A DNA stretch of 11,375 bases from an uncultured Clostridia bacterium (GCA_948739805.1 CAPYID010000049.1:1-11375); one strand, 5' to 3'. Positions 1 to 5,613 are shown, counted from the first letter of the stretch. Program-made: numbers and translations. The notes: a model not told the origin generated them from the letters alone.

Positions 1-8
1 ATAATACT

Positions 9-31
9 ACAAATTTTTTATAAAAGTTTGT
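9..31 (-). terminator. weak AT-rich hairpin after the 72-residue gene
   Basis: Directly after the stop codon of the minus-strand small gene the RNA can form ACAAA/TTTGT plus TTTT/AAAA with one C-A mismatch and a 3-nt ATA loop. The stem is almost all A-U and no uridine run follows, so this would be a poor intrinsic terminator. It is recorded only because it lies where the transcript should end. Confidence 0.2.
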
Positions 32-32
32 T

Positions 33-251
33 TCACATCATTGACATACTTACAACTTTAACATATAATTCTTTCATTTGGATATTTACTTTAAAGTCTT
101 TCCAGTTACTATTCACCCGTGAATTTTCTGTCAACAGCACCTCTCCCTCCTTTAGGTTCTCGAAATAGTGCTTAACAAAAAGCATAAGCTCTTTTTTAGT
201 TTCTTCAATTATGTTTTGTGCTTCCTTTACCTTGTTAATATCAATTGTCAT
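33..251 (-). CDS. small hypothetical protein, 72 residues
   Basis: I do not recognise this protein. The ATG at 251 follows a full AAGGAGG ribosome binding site at 260-266 with 8-nt spacing, so translation is likely. Residues 5-35 are rich in Lys, Glu and hydrophobics and look like one long amphipathic helix (KVKEAQNIIEETKKELMLF). The C-terminal half reads as short beta strands (DFKVNIQMKELYVKVV) and ends in MSMM. There is no signal peptide, membrane segment or cysteine. The gene diverges from the 113-residue gene at 513 and its 5' leader carries a hairpin with the same loop as that gene's leader, so the two are probably controlled together. It could be a small regulator, an antitoxin-like or stress-response protein; nothing in the sequence decides this. 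I am sure it is a gene, not of its role. Confidence 0.75.
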   Translation of the reverse strand: MTIDINKVKEAQNIIEETKKELMLFVKHYFENLKEGEVLLTENSRVNSNWKDFKVNIQMKELYVKVVSMSMM

Positions 252-274
252 ATTTGTATCCTCCTTGTTGTGTC

Positions 275-297
275 TGTGAATTAAAGTTCAATTCACA
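275..297 (-). promoter_or_regulatory. 5' leader hairpin with GAACTTT loop (72-residue gene)
   Basis: Read on the minus strand, the arms TGTGAATT and AATTCACA form a perfect 8-bp stem around the 7-nt loop GAACTTT. The hairpin starts 22 nt after the -10 box at 320-325 and ends 8 nt before the AAGGAGG site, so it would lie near the 5' end of the mRNA and close to the ribosome site. The plus-strand leader at 452-472 has the same loop on a different stem. A shared loop with different, still perfectly paired stems suggests an RNA element rather than a plain repeat, but a DNA operator is not excluded. Confidence 0.6.
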
Positions 298-319
298 TGG
301 TTACTCTGTATCTAATCTT

Positions 320-325
320 ATTATA
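320..325 (-). promoter_or_regulatory. -10 box of the 72-residue gene
   Basis: The minus strand reads TATAAT here, a perfect -10 hexamer. At 17-nt spacing the upstream hexamer is TAGATA, a poor match to TTGACA, so this promoter may need an activator. The expected start near 313 gives a leader of about 62 nt. Confidence 0.5.
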
Positions 326-362
326 GAATATCGAAAAACAAATATCTACATAGGCTTTTTAT

Positions 363-391
363 CAAAATTGATAAAGAAAATATCAATTTTG
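363..391. promoter_or_regulatory. 11-bp inverted repeat between divergent promoters
   Basis: CAAAATTGATA and TATCAATTTTG are perfect reverse complements separated by the 7-nt spacer AAGAAAA. Each arm also contains an ATCAA-like half site. The repeat ends 8 nt before the plus-strand -35 box (400) and lies upstream of the weak -35 region of the minus-strand promoter. That position fits the operator of a dimeric or tetrameric regulator acting on both genes. No regulator gene is visible next to it. A cruciform or an unrelated repeat is the alternative. Confidence 0.5.
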
Positions 392-399
392 TATTTATA

Positions 400-428
400 T
401 TGACATATACATTTTATTTTTTTATAAT
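400..428 (+). promoter_or_regulatory. consensus sigma-A promoter of the 113-residue gene
   Basis: TTGACA at 400-405 and TATAAT at 423-428 are both exact consensus hexamers with the ideal 17-nt spacing. Transcription should start near 435, giving a leader of roughly 78 nt that contains the 452-472 hairpin. A promoter this strong for a small unrecognised gene suggests either high expression or tight repression through the neighbouring inverted repeat. Confidence 0.85.
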
Positions 429-451
429 TTAATTATGTAAAGTGCATCTAT

Positions 452-472
452 GTAACTCGAACTTTGAGTTAC
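452..472 (+). promoter_or_regulatory. 5' leader hairpin with GAACTTT loop (113-residue gene)
   Basis: The arms GTAACTC and GAGTTAC form a perfect 7-bp stem around the 7-nt loop GAACTTT. It starts 23 nt after the -10 box and ends 24 nt before the AAGGAGG ribosome site. No uridine run follows, so it is not an intrinsic terminator. The loop is identical to that of the minus-strand leader hairpin at 275-297. Confidence 0.6.
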
Positions 473-512
473 TAAAAAACATTATTTCTTATATATAAGG
501 AGGAGCTTAACT

Positions 513-854
513 ATGAAACATAATGACGAGGTTCTTTTTAGAAACATAACTGCAGATGAGAAAACAAAGGAGCTAATTCGGAAATGGATGGCAAATGCTC
601 AAGTAAACTACTTATGCTTTGCATCAGTGCTCAAAACACTTACTAAACGAAATGGACCATTCTGTCTGACCTCTTGGAGTTACGACTTTTCAAATACATT
701 CATATGTGAGTGTGAAGATAACTGCAACAAAAAGTATAAAGTTTTAATAAGTTTGTTTCTTAATGGACAAAATATACAACTTGATTTTGGACCATTTGAA
801 AATAAACTTTATATTGCTAAAGAAGGCAAATTCTTACCCCTCAAACGAAAGTAA
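513..854 (+). CDS. hypothetical protein, 113 residues, cysteine-containing
   Basis: I do not recognise this protein. It is the only plus-strand gene in the window. The ATG at 513 follows AAGGAGG at 497-503 with 9-nt spacing, and a consensus promoter lies upstream. Residues 13-45 are probably helical (KTKELIRKWMANAQVNYL). The second half looks like beta strands with a C-x-C-x3-C group (Cys65, Cys67, Cys71); Cys35 and Cys51 lie upstream. The cysteines could bind a metal, but the spacing is not a zinc-ribbon pattern I know. There is no signal peptide or membrane segment, and the C-terminus is basic (FLPLKRK). It diverges from the 72-residue gene and shares its leader-hairpin design. It is followed by a long hairpin at 901-974. 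The function cannot be stated from sequence. Confidence 0.8.
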   Translation: MKHNDEVLFRNITADEKTKELIRKWMANAQVNYLCFASVLKTLTKRNGPFCLTSWSYDFSNTFICECEDNCNKKYKVLISLFLNGQNIQLDFGPFENKLYIAKEGKFLPLKRK

Positions 855-900
855 ACTTTTAGTTGTTCATTACATTTAGTTATAATATTCATTATAATCT

Positions 901-974
901 GCAAAGTATTAAAATCTCAGAAATTATATAGACTTCAAAAAGTCCTTTGTATAATTTCCGAGATTTTAATTTGC
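901..974. repeat. 74-nt near-perfect hairpin, terminator or MITE-like
   Basis: The outer arms GCAA/TTGC, the 11-bp ATTAAAATCTC/GAGATTTTAAT, the 9-bp GAAATTATA/TATAATTTC and an apical GACTT/AAGTC around a CAAA loop stack into one stem of about 29 bp. It is interrupted by an AGT bulge, one A-C mismatch and small internal loops. It lies between the convergent 113-residue gene and the hydrolase remnant. There is no clean uridine run on either strand, so it may act as a bidirectional terminator or be a small inverted-repeat element. I see nothing else in 855-900 or 975-1043. Confidence 0.55.
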
Positions 975-1043
975 TTCTTCTTATACTTTTTTAGTATCTT
1001 CCATTATGTTTGAATATGTCATGCTAATAATATTGGTATTTTT

Positions 1044-1252
1044 TTATATGCCTTCTATATCCTTAATAATTTCTATAACTTCTGGTAATGATTGTAATCT
1101 ACTCTTCTTTCCCATATGACCAATTCCTTCTATTTACATATCCTTTGAATTTATAGTTTTTGCAAAATCTTGTAAAATTTGAAATGGGACTATATGATCA
1201 TCATTACTATAAATTGAGTATCTATCCATATATTCAAACGAATTCTTCGAAT
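1044..1252 (-). pseudogene. RBBP9/YdeN-like alpha/beta hydrolase, C-terminal remnant
   Basis: Translated on the minus strand, one frame reads SIYSNDDHIVPFQILQDF, then a TAA stop at 1134-1136, then IEGIGHMGKKSRLQSLPEVI and a final TAA at 1044-1046. This matches the end of small serine hydrolases of the RBBP9/YdeN type, where the Asp of the D-x-x-VP motif and the His of the GHM/GHF motif belong to the catalytic triad. The nucleophile region and all of the N-terminal half are missing. The homology stops at the palindromic element at 1256, and the in-frame stop falls between the Asp and His motifs. It is therefore a truncated and inactivated gene. The family call is from motif memory, not a search. 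Confidence 0.65.
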
Positions 1253-1255
1253 GGC

Positions 1256-1278
1256 GGGCGATTAATAATCGCCCCTAC
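1256..1278. repeat. palindromic element overlapping the feoB stop
   Basis: GGGCGATT and AATCGCCC (1256-1263, 1267-1274) form a perfect 8-bp stem with a 3-nt AAT loop, far more GC-rich than its surroundings. On the minus strand it reads GTAGGGGCG at its leading edge, and the TAG in that edge (1275-1277) is the feoB stop codon. It may act as the feoB transcript terminator or 3' stabiliser, although no uridine run follows. A second palindrome with the same TAGGG edge lies upstream of feoA at 3357-3379. Confidence 0.65.
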
Positions 1279-3083
1279 ACAGTAAATATTTGATATATAA
1301 TGGTCGTAACCACCCAAGCTAATACCATTTGAAATAATATTAATTTTATTGTAAATCTATTTGATTTTGTTTCGTTTTTGATGGTTGCCATTGTCGCAAT
1401 ACATGGAACATATAATAGGCAAAATATCATTAGGCATATTGCATTTAATGACGTAAATCCCACTGTATTTAGTGCTGAATATAGTTCTGTACTTTTAGAG
1501 GCTATTTCTATTCCATATAATACATTTATGCTTGATACTACTACCTCTTTTGCAGCAAGTCCTGATATTAACGCTACTGCTATTTGCCAATAACCTAGTC
1601 CTGCTGGTTTTAATATTGGTACTAATATTTTTCCAATTATTGCTCCAAAACTTTCTTCTGCATATTCTACAAAGCCAGTTGGTCCAATGTTTAATACTCC
1701 CCAAAGTATAATTGAGGCAATAAATATTATCGTTCCTGCTTTTTCTAAATAGTCTTTAACCTTGTCCCATACATATTTTCTTATAGTCGTAAAGTCTGGC
1801 ATTTTATATTCTGGTAATTCTATAATTAGCTTTTCTCTTCCAGATTTTTTATCTATCTTTTGTGTTATTATTCCTATTATTATAGCAATTAAAACACCTA
1901 TTAAATACATGCTTAATGATGCTAAAGCTCCATATTTTCCAAAGAACATCCCTGAGAATAATACATATATTGGAATTTTGGCACTACATGACATACATGG
2001 TATTAACATTATCGTTTTTTTTCTGTCTTTTTCACTCTTTAATGTTCTTGTTGACATTACTGCTGGAACTGAACATCCAAATCCTAATATCATTGGAATA
2101 CATGCTTTTCCTGATAAACCTAATTTCTCCATTATACCATTCATTATGTAAGACGCTCTTGCCATATATCCACTATCTTCTAAAAATGCTAGGCATAAGA
2201 ATAATATAAAAATATTAGGTAAAAATGTTAATATTCCACCTACTCCTGAGATAATTCCTTCTATAATTAATGAAGTTACTGCTTTACCTGCTCCTATTTC
2301 TTGTAATATGTATAAAACTTTATCAGAAAACATTTCTAGTGCTAATTCAAAATATCCTTTTATAAAGTCCCCTATTGTAAATGTTAATAAGAATACTATT
2401 GCCATTATTAGTATAAATATTGGTAAACCTAATATTTTATGTGTTAGTATTTTATCTATTTTGTCTGTACTATGTTCTCTTTCCTTCTTATTTTCTATAC
2501 ATTCATTAACTATTTGTTCTATATAATCATATTTTTTTGTTATTTCTTCTTCATTGTCTATTTTTACTCTTATATTATTCTTGTTTTCGGTTTGATTTAA
2601 TTCTATCGCAGTTTCTAAAAGCTCATCAAGTCCACTTCTATTTTTTGCAGATATTGGTACAATCTTTACTTTTAACTTTTCTTCTAACCTTTTTATATTT
2701 ATTCTCATTCCTCTTTTTTTTACTATATCCATCATGTTTAAAGCTAGAATTATAGGTTTACCTGTTTCTATTAATTGTAATGCTAAGTATAAGTTTCTTT
2801 CTAGTGATGAAGCATCTATAATATCTATTATAATATCTGCTTGTCCTTTTTCTATATATTCTCTTGATACCTTTTCTTCTATTGAATATGAGTTTAATGA
2901 GTATATTCCTGGTAAATCTGTTACTTTAATTCCTATATCATTATAATTAAAATATTCTTCTTTCTTTTCTATTGTAACTCCTGCCCAGTTTGCAACTTTT
3001 AGATTTGCACCAGTATATGCATTAAATAAAGTTGTTTTTCCACAATTAGGATTACCTATAAAAGCAAGGTTTAAGGTTTTCAT
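1275..3083 (-). CDS. feoB: ferrous iron transport GTPase FeoB
   Basis: FeoB is the inner-membrane transporter that imports Fe2+, with a cytosolic G domain. The N-terminus shows G1 GNPNCGKT (10-17), G3 DLPG (56-59), G4 NMMD (116-119) and G5 SAK (145-147). A helical spacer, then membrane helices from about residue 218 to the end, follow. Conserved pore or gate features include GFGCSVPA (Cys337), PCMSCSAKIP (Cys363, Cys366) and LYVPCIATMATI (Cys561). At 602 residues it is shorter than E. coli FeoB (about 770), mainly through shorter linkers and C-terminus, as in many Clostridia; all core motifs are present. The ATG at 3083 has AAAGGA upstream. It overlaps feoA by 32 nt, suggesting translational coupling. 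The stop codon lies in a palindromic repeat. No Fur-box-like site was recognised. Confidence 0.96.
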   Translation of the reverse strand: MKTLNLAFIGNPNCGKTTLFNAYTGANLKVANWAGVTIEKKEEYFNYNDIGIKVTDLPGIYSLNSYSIEEKVSREYIEKGQADIIIDIIDASSLERNLYLALQLIETGKPIILALNMMDIVKKRGMRINIKRLEEKLKVKIVPISAKNRSGLDELLETAIELNQTENKNNIRVKIDNEEEITKKYDYIEQIVNECIENKKEREHSTDKIDKILTHKILGLPIFILIMAIVFLLTFTIGDFIKGYFELALEMFSDKVLYILQEIGAGKAVTSLIIEGIISGVGGILTFLPNIFILFLCLAFLEDSGYMARASYIMNGIMEKLGLSGKACIPMILGFGCSVPAVMSTRTLKSEKDRKKTIMLIPCMSCSAKIPIYVLFSGMFFGKYGALASLSMYLIGVLIAIIIGIITQKIDKKSGREKLIIELPEYKMPDFTTIRKYVWDKVKDYLEKAGTIIFIASIILWGVLNIGPTGFVEYAEESFGAIIGKILVPILKPAGLGYWQIAVALISGLAAKEVVVSSINVLYGIEIASKSTELYSALNTVGFTSLNAICLMIFCLLYVPCIATMATIKNETKSNRFTIKLILFQMVLAWVVTTIIYQIFTV

Positions 3084-3318
3084 TTTTTGATTCCTTTCTA
3101 ATTTTTATAGATTTCGAGATTTCCTTATCTATTCCTAATCTTGTTCCCCTCACTTTTATTATTATTGACCCATTTATTCTTTTGTTTAATATCTCTATTA
3201 TCGTTCCTTTAATAATTCCTAATACTTGCAATCTTGTTTTTGTTGTATTGTCTATTTTTATTTCTTCTATTATATATTTTTCTTTTGTAGTACCTTCTGA
3301 TAAATTAAAAAATCCCAT
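3052..3318 (-). CDS. feoA: ferrous iron transport protein FeoA
   Basis: FeoA is a small cytosolic SH3-like (beta-barrel) partner needed for FeoB-mediated Fe2+ uptake. The 88-residue product has the family signature: an N-terminal NLSEG (5-9), RLQVLGIIKG (29-38), and G-T-R-LGI (58-63) followed by a short strand ISKSIKI (68-73). The last 15 residues extend beyond the domain and are basic; this extension overlaps the start of feoB in another frame (32 nt). The ATG at 3318 has no recognisable Shine-Dalgarno sequence, and no in-frame start lies just upstream, so it may depend on readthrough or coupling. It lies 71 nt after greA with a palindrome between them. The family call is firm; the exact start is less certain. 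Confidence 0.9.
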   Translation of the reverse strand: MGFFNLSEGTTKEKYIIEEIKIDNTTKTRLQVLGIIKGTIIEILNKRINGSIIIKVRGTRLGIDKEISKSIKIRKESKNENLKPCFYR

Positions 3319-3356
3319 ATTTATATATATGCCATTAAGAAATTATTATGACAAAA

Positions 3357-3379
3357 GGACACGATGTATCGTGTCCCTA
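3357..3379. repeat. palindromic element / possible greA terminator
   Basis: GGACACGAT and ATCGTGTCC form a perfect 9-bp stem with only GT between the arms (in RNA probably an 8-bp stem with a 4-nt loop). On the minus strand it is preceded by TAG and followed by TTTT, so it could be a weak greA terminator. The TAGGG leading edge and overall form resemble the palindrome at 1256-1278, suggesting both belong to one family of short interspersed palindromes. Confidence 0.6.
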
Positions 3380-3389
3380 TATAATTATT

Positions 3390-3872
3390 TTATTTCTTTT
3401 CAATAGATAATACTTTATATTTTGCTATTTCGTTGTCTGGTAATTGTACTTCTACTGTTTCATCTTTTTTTGCTCCTAATAGTGCTTTTCCTATTGGTGA
3501 TTCATTTGATATTCTGTTTTGTGATAAGTCTACTTCTGTTGAACCTACTATTGTATATTCAAATTCTTCATTAAATTCTAAGTCTTGTATTTTTACTTTA
3601 TTTCCAACTTGTACTGTCTTTGTGTCTATTTCAGATTCATTTATTATCTTTGCATATCTTAGTTTGTTTTCTAAGTCTGCTATTTTGATTTCATTTTCTG
3701 CTTGTGCATTTTTTGCTTCATCATATTCTGAGTTTTCAGATAAGTCACCAAATCCAAGTGCAACTTTTATCCTTTCTGATATTTCACTTCTTTTTGTTGT
3801 TTTTAAATAGTCTAATTCTTTTTCTATATTATCATATCCTTCTTGTGTTAATAATACTTCTTTGTTATCCAT
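3390..3872 (-). CDS. greA: transcription elongation factor GreA
   Basis: GreA binds the RNA polymerase secondary channel and stimulates cleavage of backtracked RNA, rescuing stalled complexes. The 160-residue length is normal. Residues 1-76 form the N-terminal antiparallel coiled coil; the tip motif GDLSENSEYDEAK (42-54) includes the acidic residues Asp43 and Glu46 that position the catalytic metal. The C-terminal FKBP-like domain follows (VGNKVKIQDLEF, then SPIGKALLGAKKDETVEV). The ATG at 3872 follows GGGAGG with 8-nt spacing. It is preceded by the unrecognised 271-residue gene with a 35-nt gap and followed by feoA, all on the same strand. I see no separate promoter, so it is probably expressed from the lexA promoter and perhaps internal starts. 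Confidence 0.97.
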   Translation of the reverse strand: MDNKEVLLTQEGYDNIEKELDYLKTTKRSEISERIKVALGFGDLSENSEYDEAKNAQAENEIKIADLENKLRYAKIINESEIDTKTVQVGNKVKIQDLEFNEEFEYTIVGSTEVDLSQNRISNESPIGKALLGAKKDETVEVQLPDNEIAKYKVLSIEKK

Positions 3873-3907
3873 TGTTTTTCCTCCCTAAATGTATATTGAA
3901 TATAATA

Positions 3908-4723
3908 TTACGCCAAATAATATGTTTTGTCAAGTATATTTTCATATTCTTTTTCTTTAATTTTTCCATTACTTCCAATTAAACTTTTAATTATAACTTT
4001 GTCCTTTATTATATCTTTTTCTATGTTTTCTATTTTGTCATTTCTATATAAGTAACTTTCATATATTTCCGCTTTTTCAAAATTTTTAGCCCAGTCTAAT
4101 ATACTCATTAATCGATTTTCAAAGTCTATTTCATATGAATGAATATTTATTCCTGAAAACCTTTTTGAGTTTACATTTATTTTTTCTTTTAAATTAATTA
4201 ATATGGCATTATCATCTATTTTATACCTGTTTAGTGTGTCTTGTTCAAAATTAAAATTAAATATTACATCTACATCTTGTAACCCTTTTCTTTTGTTGTT
4301 TGATATTTCTAATACTATTCCTTTATTATAGTATAGCTTTTCTTCTATTATATGAAATTTTTCTCTATGGTTTGTTATTATTTTTATTTTGTTACTTTTT
4401 TTAGTTAATTCATCTATATAATATGAGATTAATTCACTATTTTCGTTTGTTACAAGTGCTACTTTAAGTTCTTTTATATCTATGTTCTGACATGATGAAA
4501 TATATTCTAAAATTTGAATTATTAAAAATTTGAATAACCATCTTCCATCAGAGATTGGAATCCCTATATCTTCAATTTTTTCAATTAATTCTATATCTTG
4601 CTTTAATTCTTTTCCTATTACAATACATATACAGTCTTTCTTTTTCCTTTTTATTCGTCTTAATAATAATTTCTGCCTTATTTTTGATTTCTTGCCTTGT
4701 CCATATATATATATTGCTTTCAT
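3908..4723 (-). CDS. hypothetical protein, Rossmann-like, 271 residues
   Basis: I do not recognise a named family. Residues 1-8 form a hydrophobic strand (MKAIYIYG), followed by a very basic stretch (KKSKIRQKLLLRRIKRKKK, 11-29) and another strand CICIVIG (31-37). Residues 55-75 read IPISDGRWLFKFLIIQILEY. A second unit at about 86-180 alternates strands and helices (ELKVALVT, KIKIITN, GIVLEIS, VDVIFNFNF, AILINLK), as in Rossmann-like NAD(P)-binding or response-type folds, but lacks a clear GxGxxG loop. There is no signal peptide and no obvious membrane segment. The start at 4723 has GGTGAT 6 nt upstream. It lies in a lexA-to-greA run of genes on one strand. The composition matches its neighbours. 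A nucleotide- or nucleic-acid-binding role is only a guess from the basic patch and fold. Confidence 0.8.
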   Translation of the reverse strand: MKAIYIYGQGKKSKIRQKLLLRRIKRKKKDCICIVIGKELKQDIELIEKIEDIGIPISDGRWLFKFLIIQILEYISSCQNIDIKELKVALVTNENSELISYYIDELTKKSNKIKIITNHREKFHIIEEKLYYNKGIVLEISNNKRKGLQDVDVIFNFNFEQDTLNRYKIDDNAILINLKEKINVNSKRFSGINIHSYEIDFENRLMSILDWAKNFEKAEIYESYLYRNDKIENIEKDIIKDKVIIKSLIGSNGKIKEKEYENILDKTYYLA

Positions 4724-4728
4724 TTATA

Positions 4729-4815
4729 TCACCGATTAATATATATGAACAAATTTGATATTTTAGAAGCTATTTTTTGTAAATCTTTATGTATTTTATC
4801 CAAAATAAGTTTCAT
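4729..4815 (-). CDS. possible small ORF, 28 codons
   Basis: Between lexA and the 271-residue gene the minus strand has an ATG at 4815 that opens 28 sense codons ending at TGA 4729-4731. The predicted peptide starts MKLILDKIHKDLQKIASKIS and would be an amphipathic basic helix. It begins 7 nt after the lexA stop (TAATAG) and ends 5 nt before the next start, filling the gap neatly. No Shine-Dalgarno sequence is visible, so expression would depend on reinitiation after lexA. AT-rich DNA gives such short ORFs by chance, so this is tentative. Confidence 0.3.
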   Translation of the reverse strand: MKLILDKIHKDLQKIASKISNLFIYINR

Positions 4816-4822
4816 AACACTA

Positions 4823-5488
4823 TTACATTTTTCTAAATACTCCACTTACTTTTCCTAATATTTGACAGTCTGGTACAATTATTGGATCCATAGTTTGGTT
4901 TTCTGGTTGTAGTCTTATATGATCGTTTTCTTTGTAGAAAGTTTTTACTGTCGCTTCATCTTCAATTAATGCCACTACTATTTGTCCATTTTCTGCTGCA
5001 TTTTGTTTTTTTACTAAGATTAAGTCTCCATCAAGTATTCCTGCTTCAATCATACTTTCTCCTCTGACTTTTAGCATGAAACTTTCAGTATTTCCTACAA
5101 AGTCTAAAGGAATAGGAAATGTTTCTGTTACATTTTCTACTGCAAGTATAGGTGCCCCTGCTGTAATTTTTCCAATTACAGGTACTTCTACTAATTCTCT
5201 TCCACCATAGAAATCTTTTGCTTCTGCTTTTTTCTTACTTATTTCTTCTCCTTTTGCATTTTTTATTAATCTTAATGTTCTTCCCTTTTTATCTTCTTTT
5301 TTTATGTATCCTAATTCTGAAAGTCTTGCTACATATCCATGAACAGTTGCTGTTGATCTTAATCCTACTTTTTTACCTATTTCTCTTACTGAAGGTGCAT
5401 ATCCGTTTTCTTCTATTTCCTTTTCAATATATTTTAGTATAGCTTTTTCTCTAGTATTTAAGTCCTCTGGATTCTTTCTTCTTTTCAT
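4823..5488 (-). CDS. lexA: SOS repressor LexA
   Basis: LexA represses DNA-damage genes and is inactivated by RecA-stimulated self-cleavage. The 221-residue product has an N-terminal winged helix (about 10-75; APSVREIGKKVGLRSTATVH is the helix-turn-helix) and a C-terminal S24-type peptidase domain. The cleavage pair is Ala110-Gly111 in ITAGAPI; the catalytic dyad is Ser145 (VRGESM) and Lys182 (EATVKTF). I chose the ATG at 5488, which has AAAGGGAG upstream and gives a normal LexA N-terminus; a longer reading from TTG at 5557 adds 23 residues unlike the family and runs through a leader hairpin. A sigma-A promoter with an overlapping SOS box lies at 5614-5653. It heads a leftward gene run that may extend to feoB. 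Confidence 0.96.
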   Translation of the reverse strand: MKRRKNPEDLNTREKAILKYIEKEIEENGYAPSVREIGKKVGLRSTATVHGYVARLSELGYIKKEDKKGRTLRLIKNAKGEEISKKKAEAKDFYGGRELVEVPVIGKITAGAPILAVENVTETFPIPLDFVGNTESFMLKVRGESMIEAGILDGDLILVKKQNAAENGQIVVALIEDEATVKTFYKENDHIRLQPENQTMDPIIVPDCQILGKVSGVFRKM

Positions 5489-5524
5489 ATTTAATCTACT
5501 CCCTTTCTTAATATGTAAAATTTG

Positions 5525-5558
5525 TTTGGAAAAGGATAATCTTTTACCCTTTTCCAAA
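5525..5558 (-). promoter_or_regulatory. 11-bp hairpin in the lexA leader
   Basis: TTTGGAAAAGG and CCTTTTCCAAA form a perfect 11-bp stem with a 12-nt loop, within the roughly 120-nt lexA leader and about 36 nt before the ATG. The minus strand continues CAAATTTTACAT, a weak uridine tract, so it could be an attenuator, a terminator for readthrough from aspS, or an mRNA-stabilising structure. Confidence 0.5.
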
Positions 5559-5613
5559 GCTAACCCTCATTCTATTATTTTCTTACAAACAGCCTTTTGT
5601 TTTGATTGACTTA

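Noticed and set aside
1..1274. Toxin-antitoxin or phage-defence locus at the left end
   Set aside because: The two small genes diverge rather than overlap or run in tandem, and neither shows a recognisable toxin, antitoxin, nuclease or integrase motif.
1495..1704. Minus-strand frame of 69 codons inside feoB
   Set aside because: It lies in another frame of the intact feoB gene and has a biased Cys/Arg/Ser composition typical of out-of-frame reading.
1378..2946. Several plus-strand open frames opposite feoB
   Set aside because: They are antisense shadows of a clear full-length FeoB, are low-complexity hydrophobic and lack ribosome sites.
3319..3389. Fur or other iron box upstream of feoA
   Set aside because: No 19-bp Fur-like palindrome is visible; the only palindrome is the GGACACGAT repeat, which has no resemblance to it.
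5489..5557. N-terminal extension of LexA from a TTG start
   Set aside because: It adds 23 residues not typical of LexA, lacks a ribosome site and reads through the leader hairpin; the ATG at 5488 has AAAGGGAG upstream.
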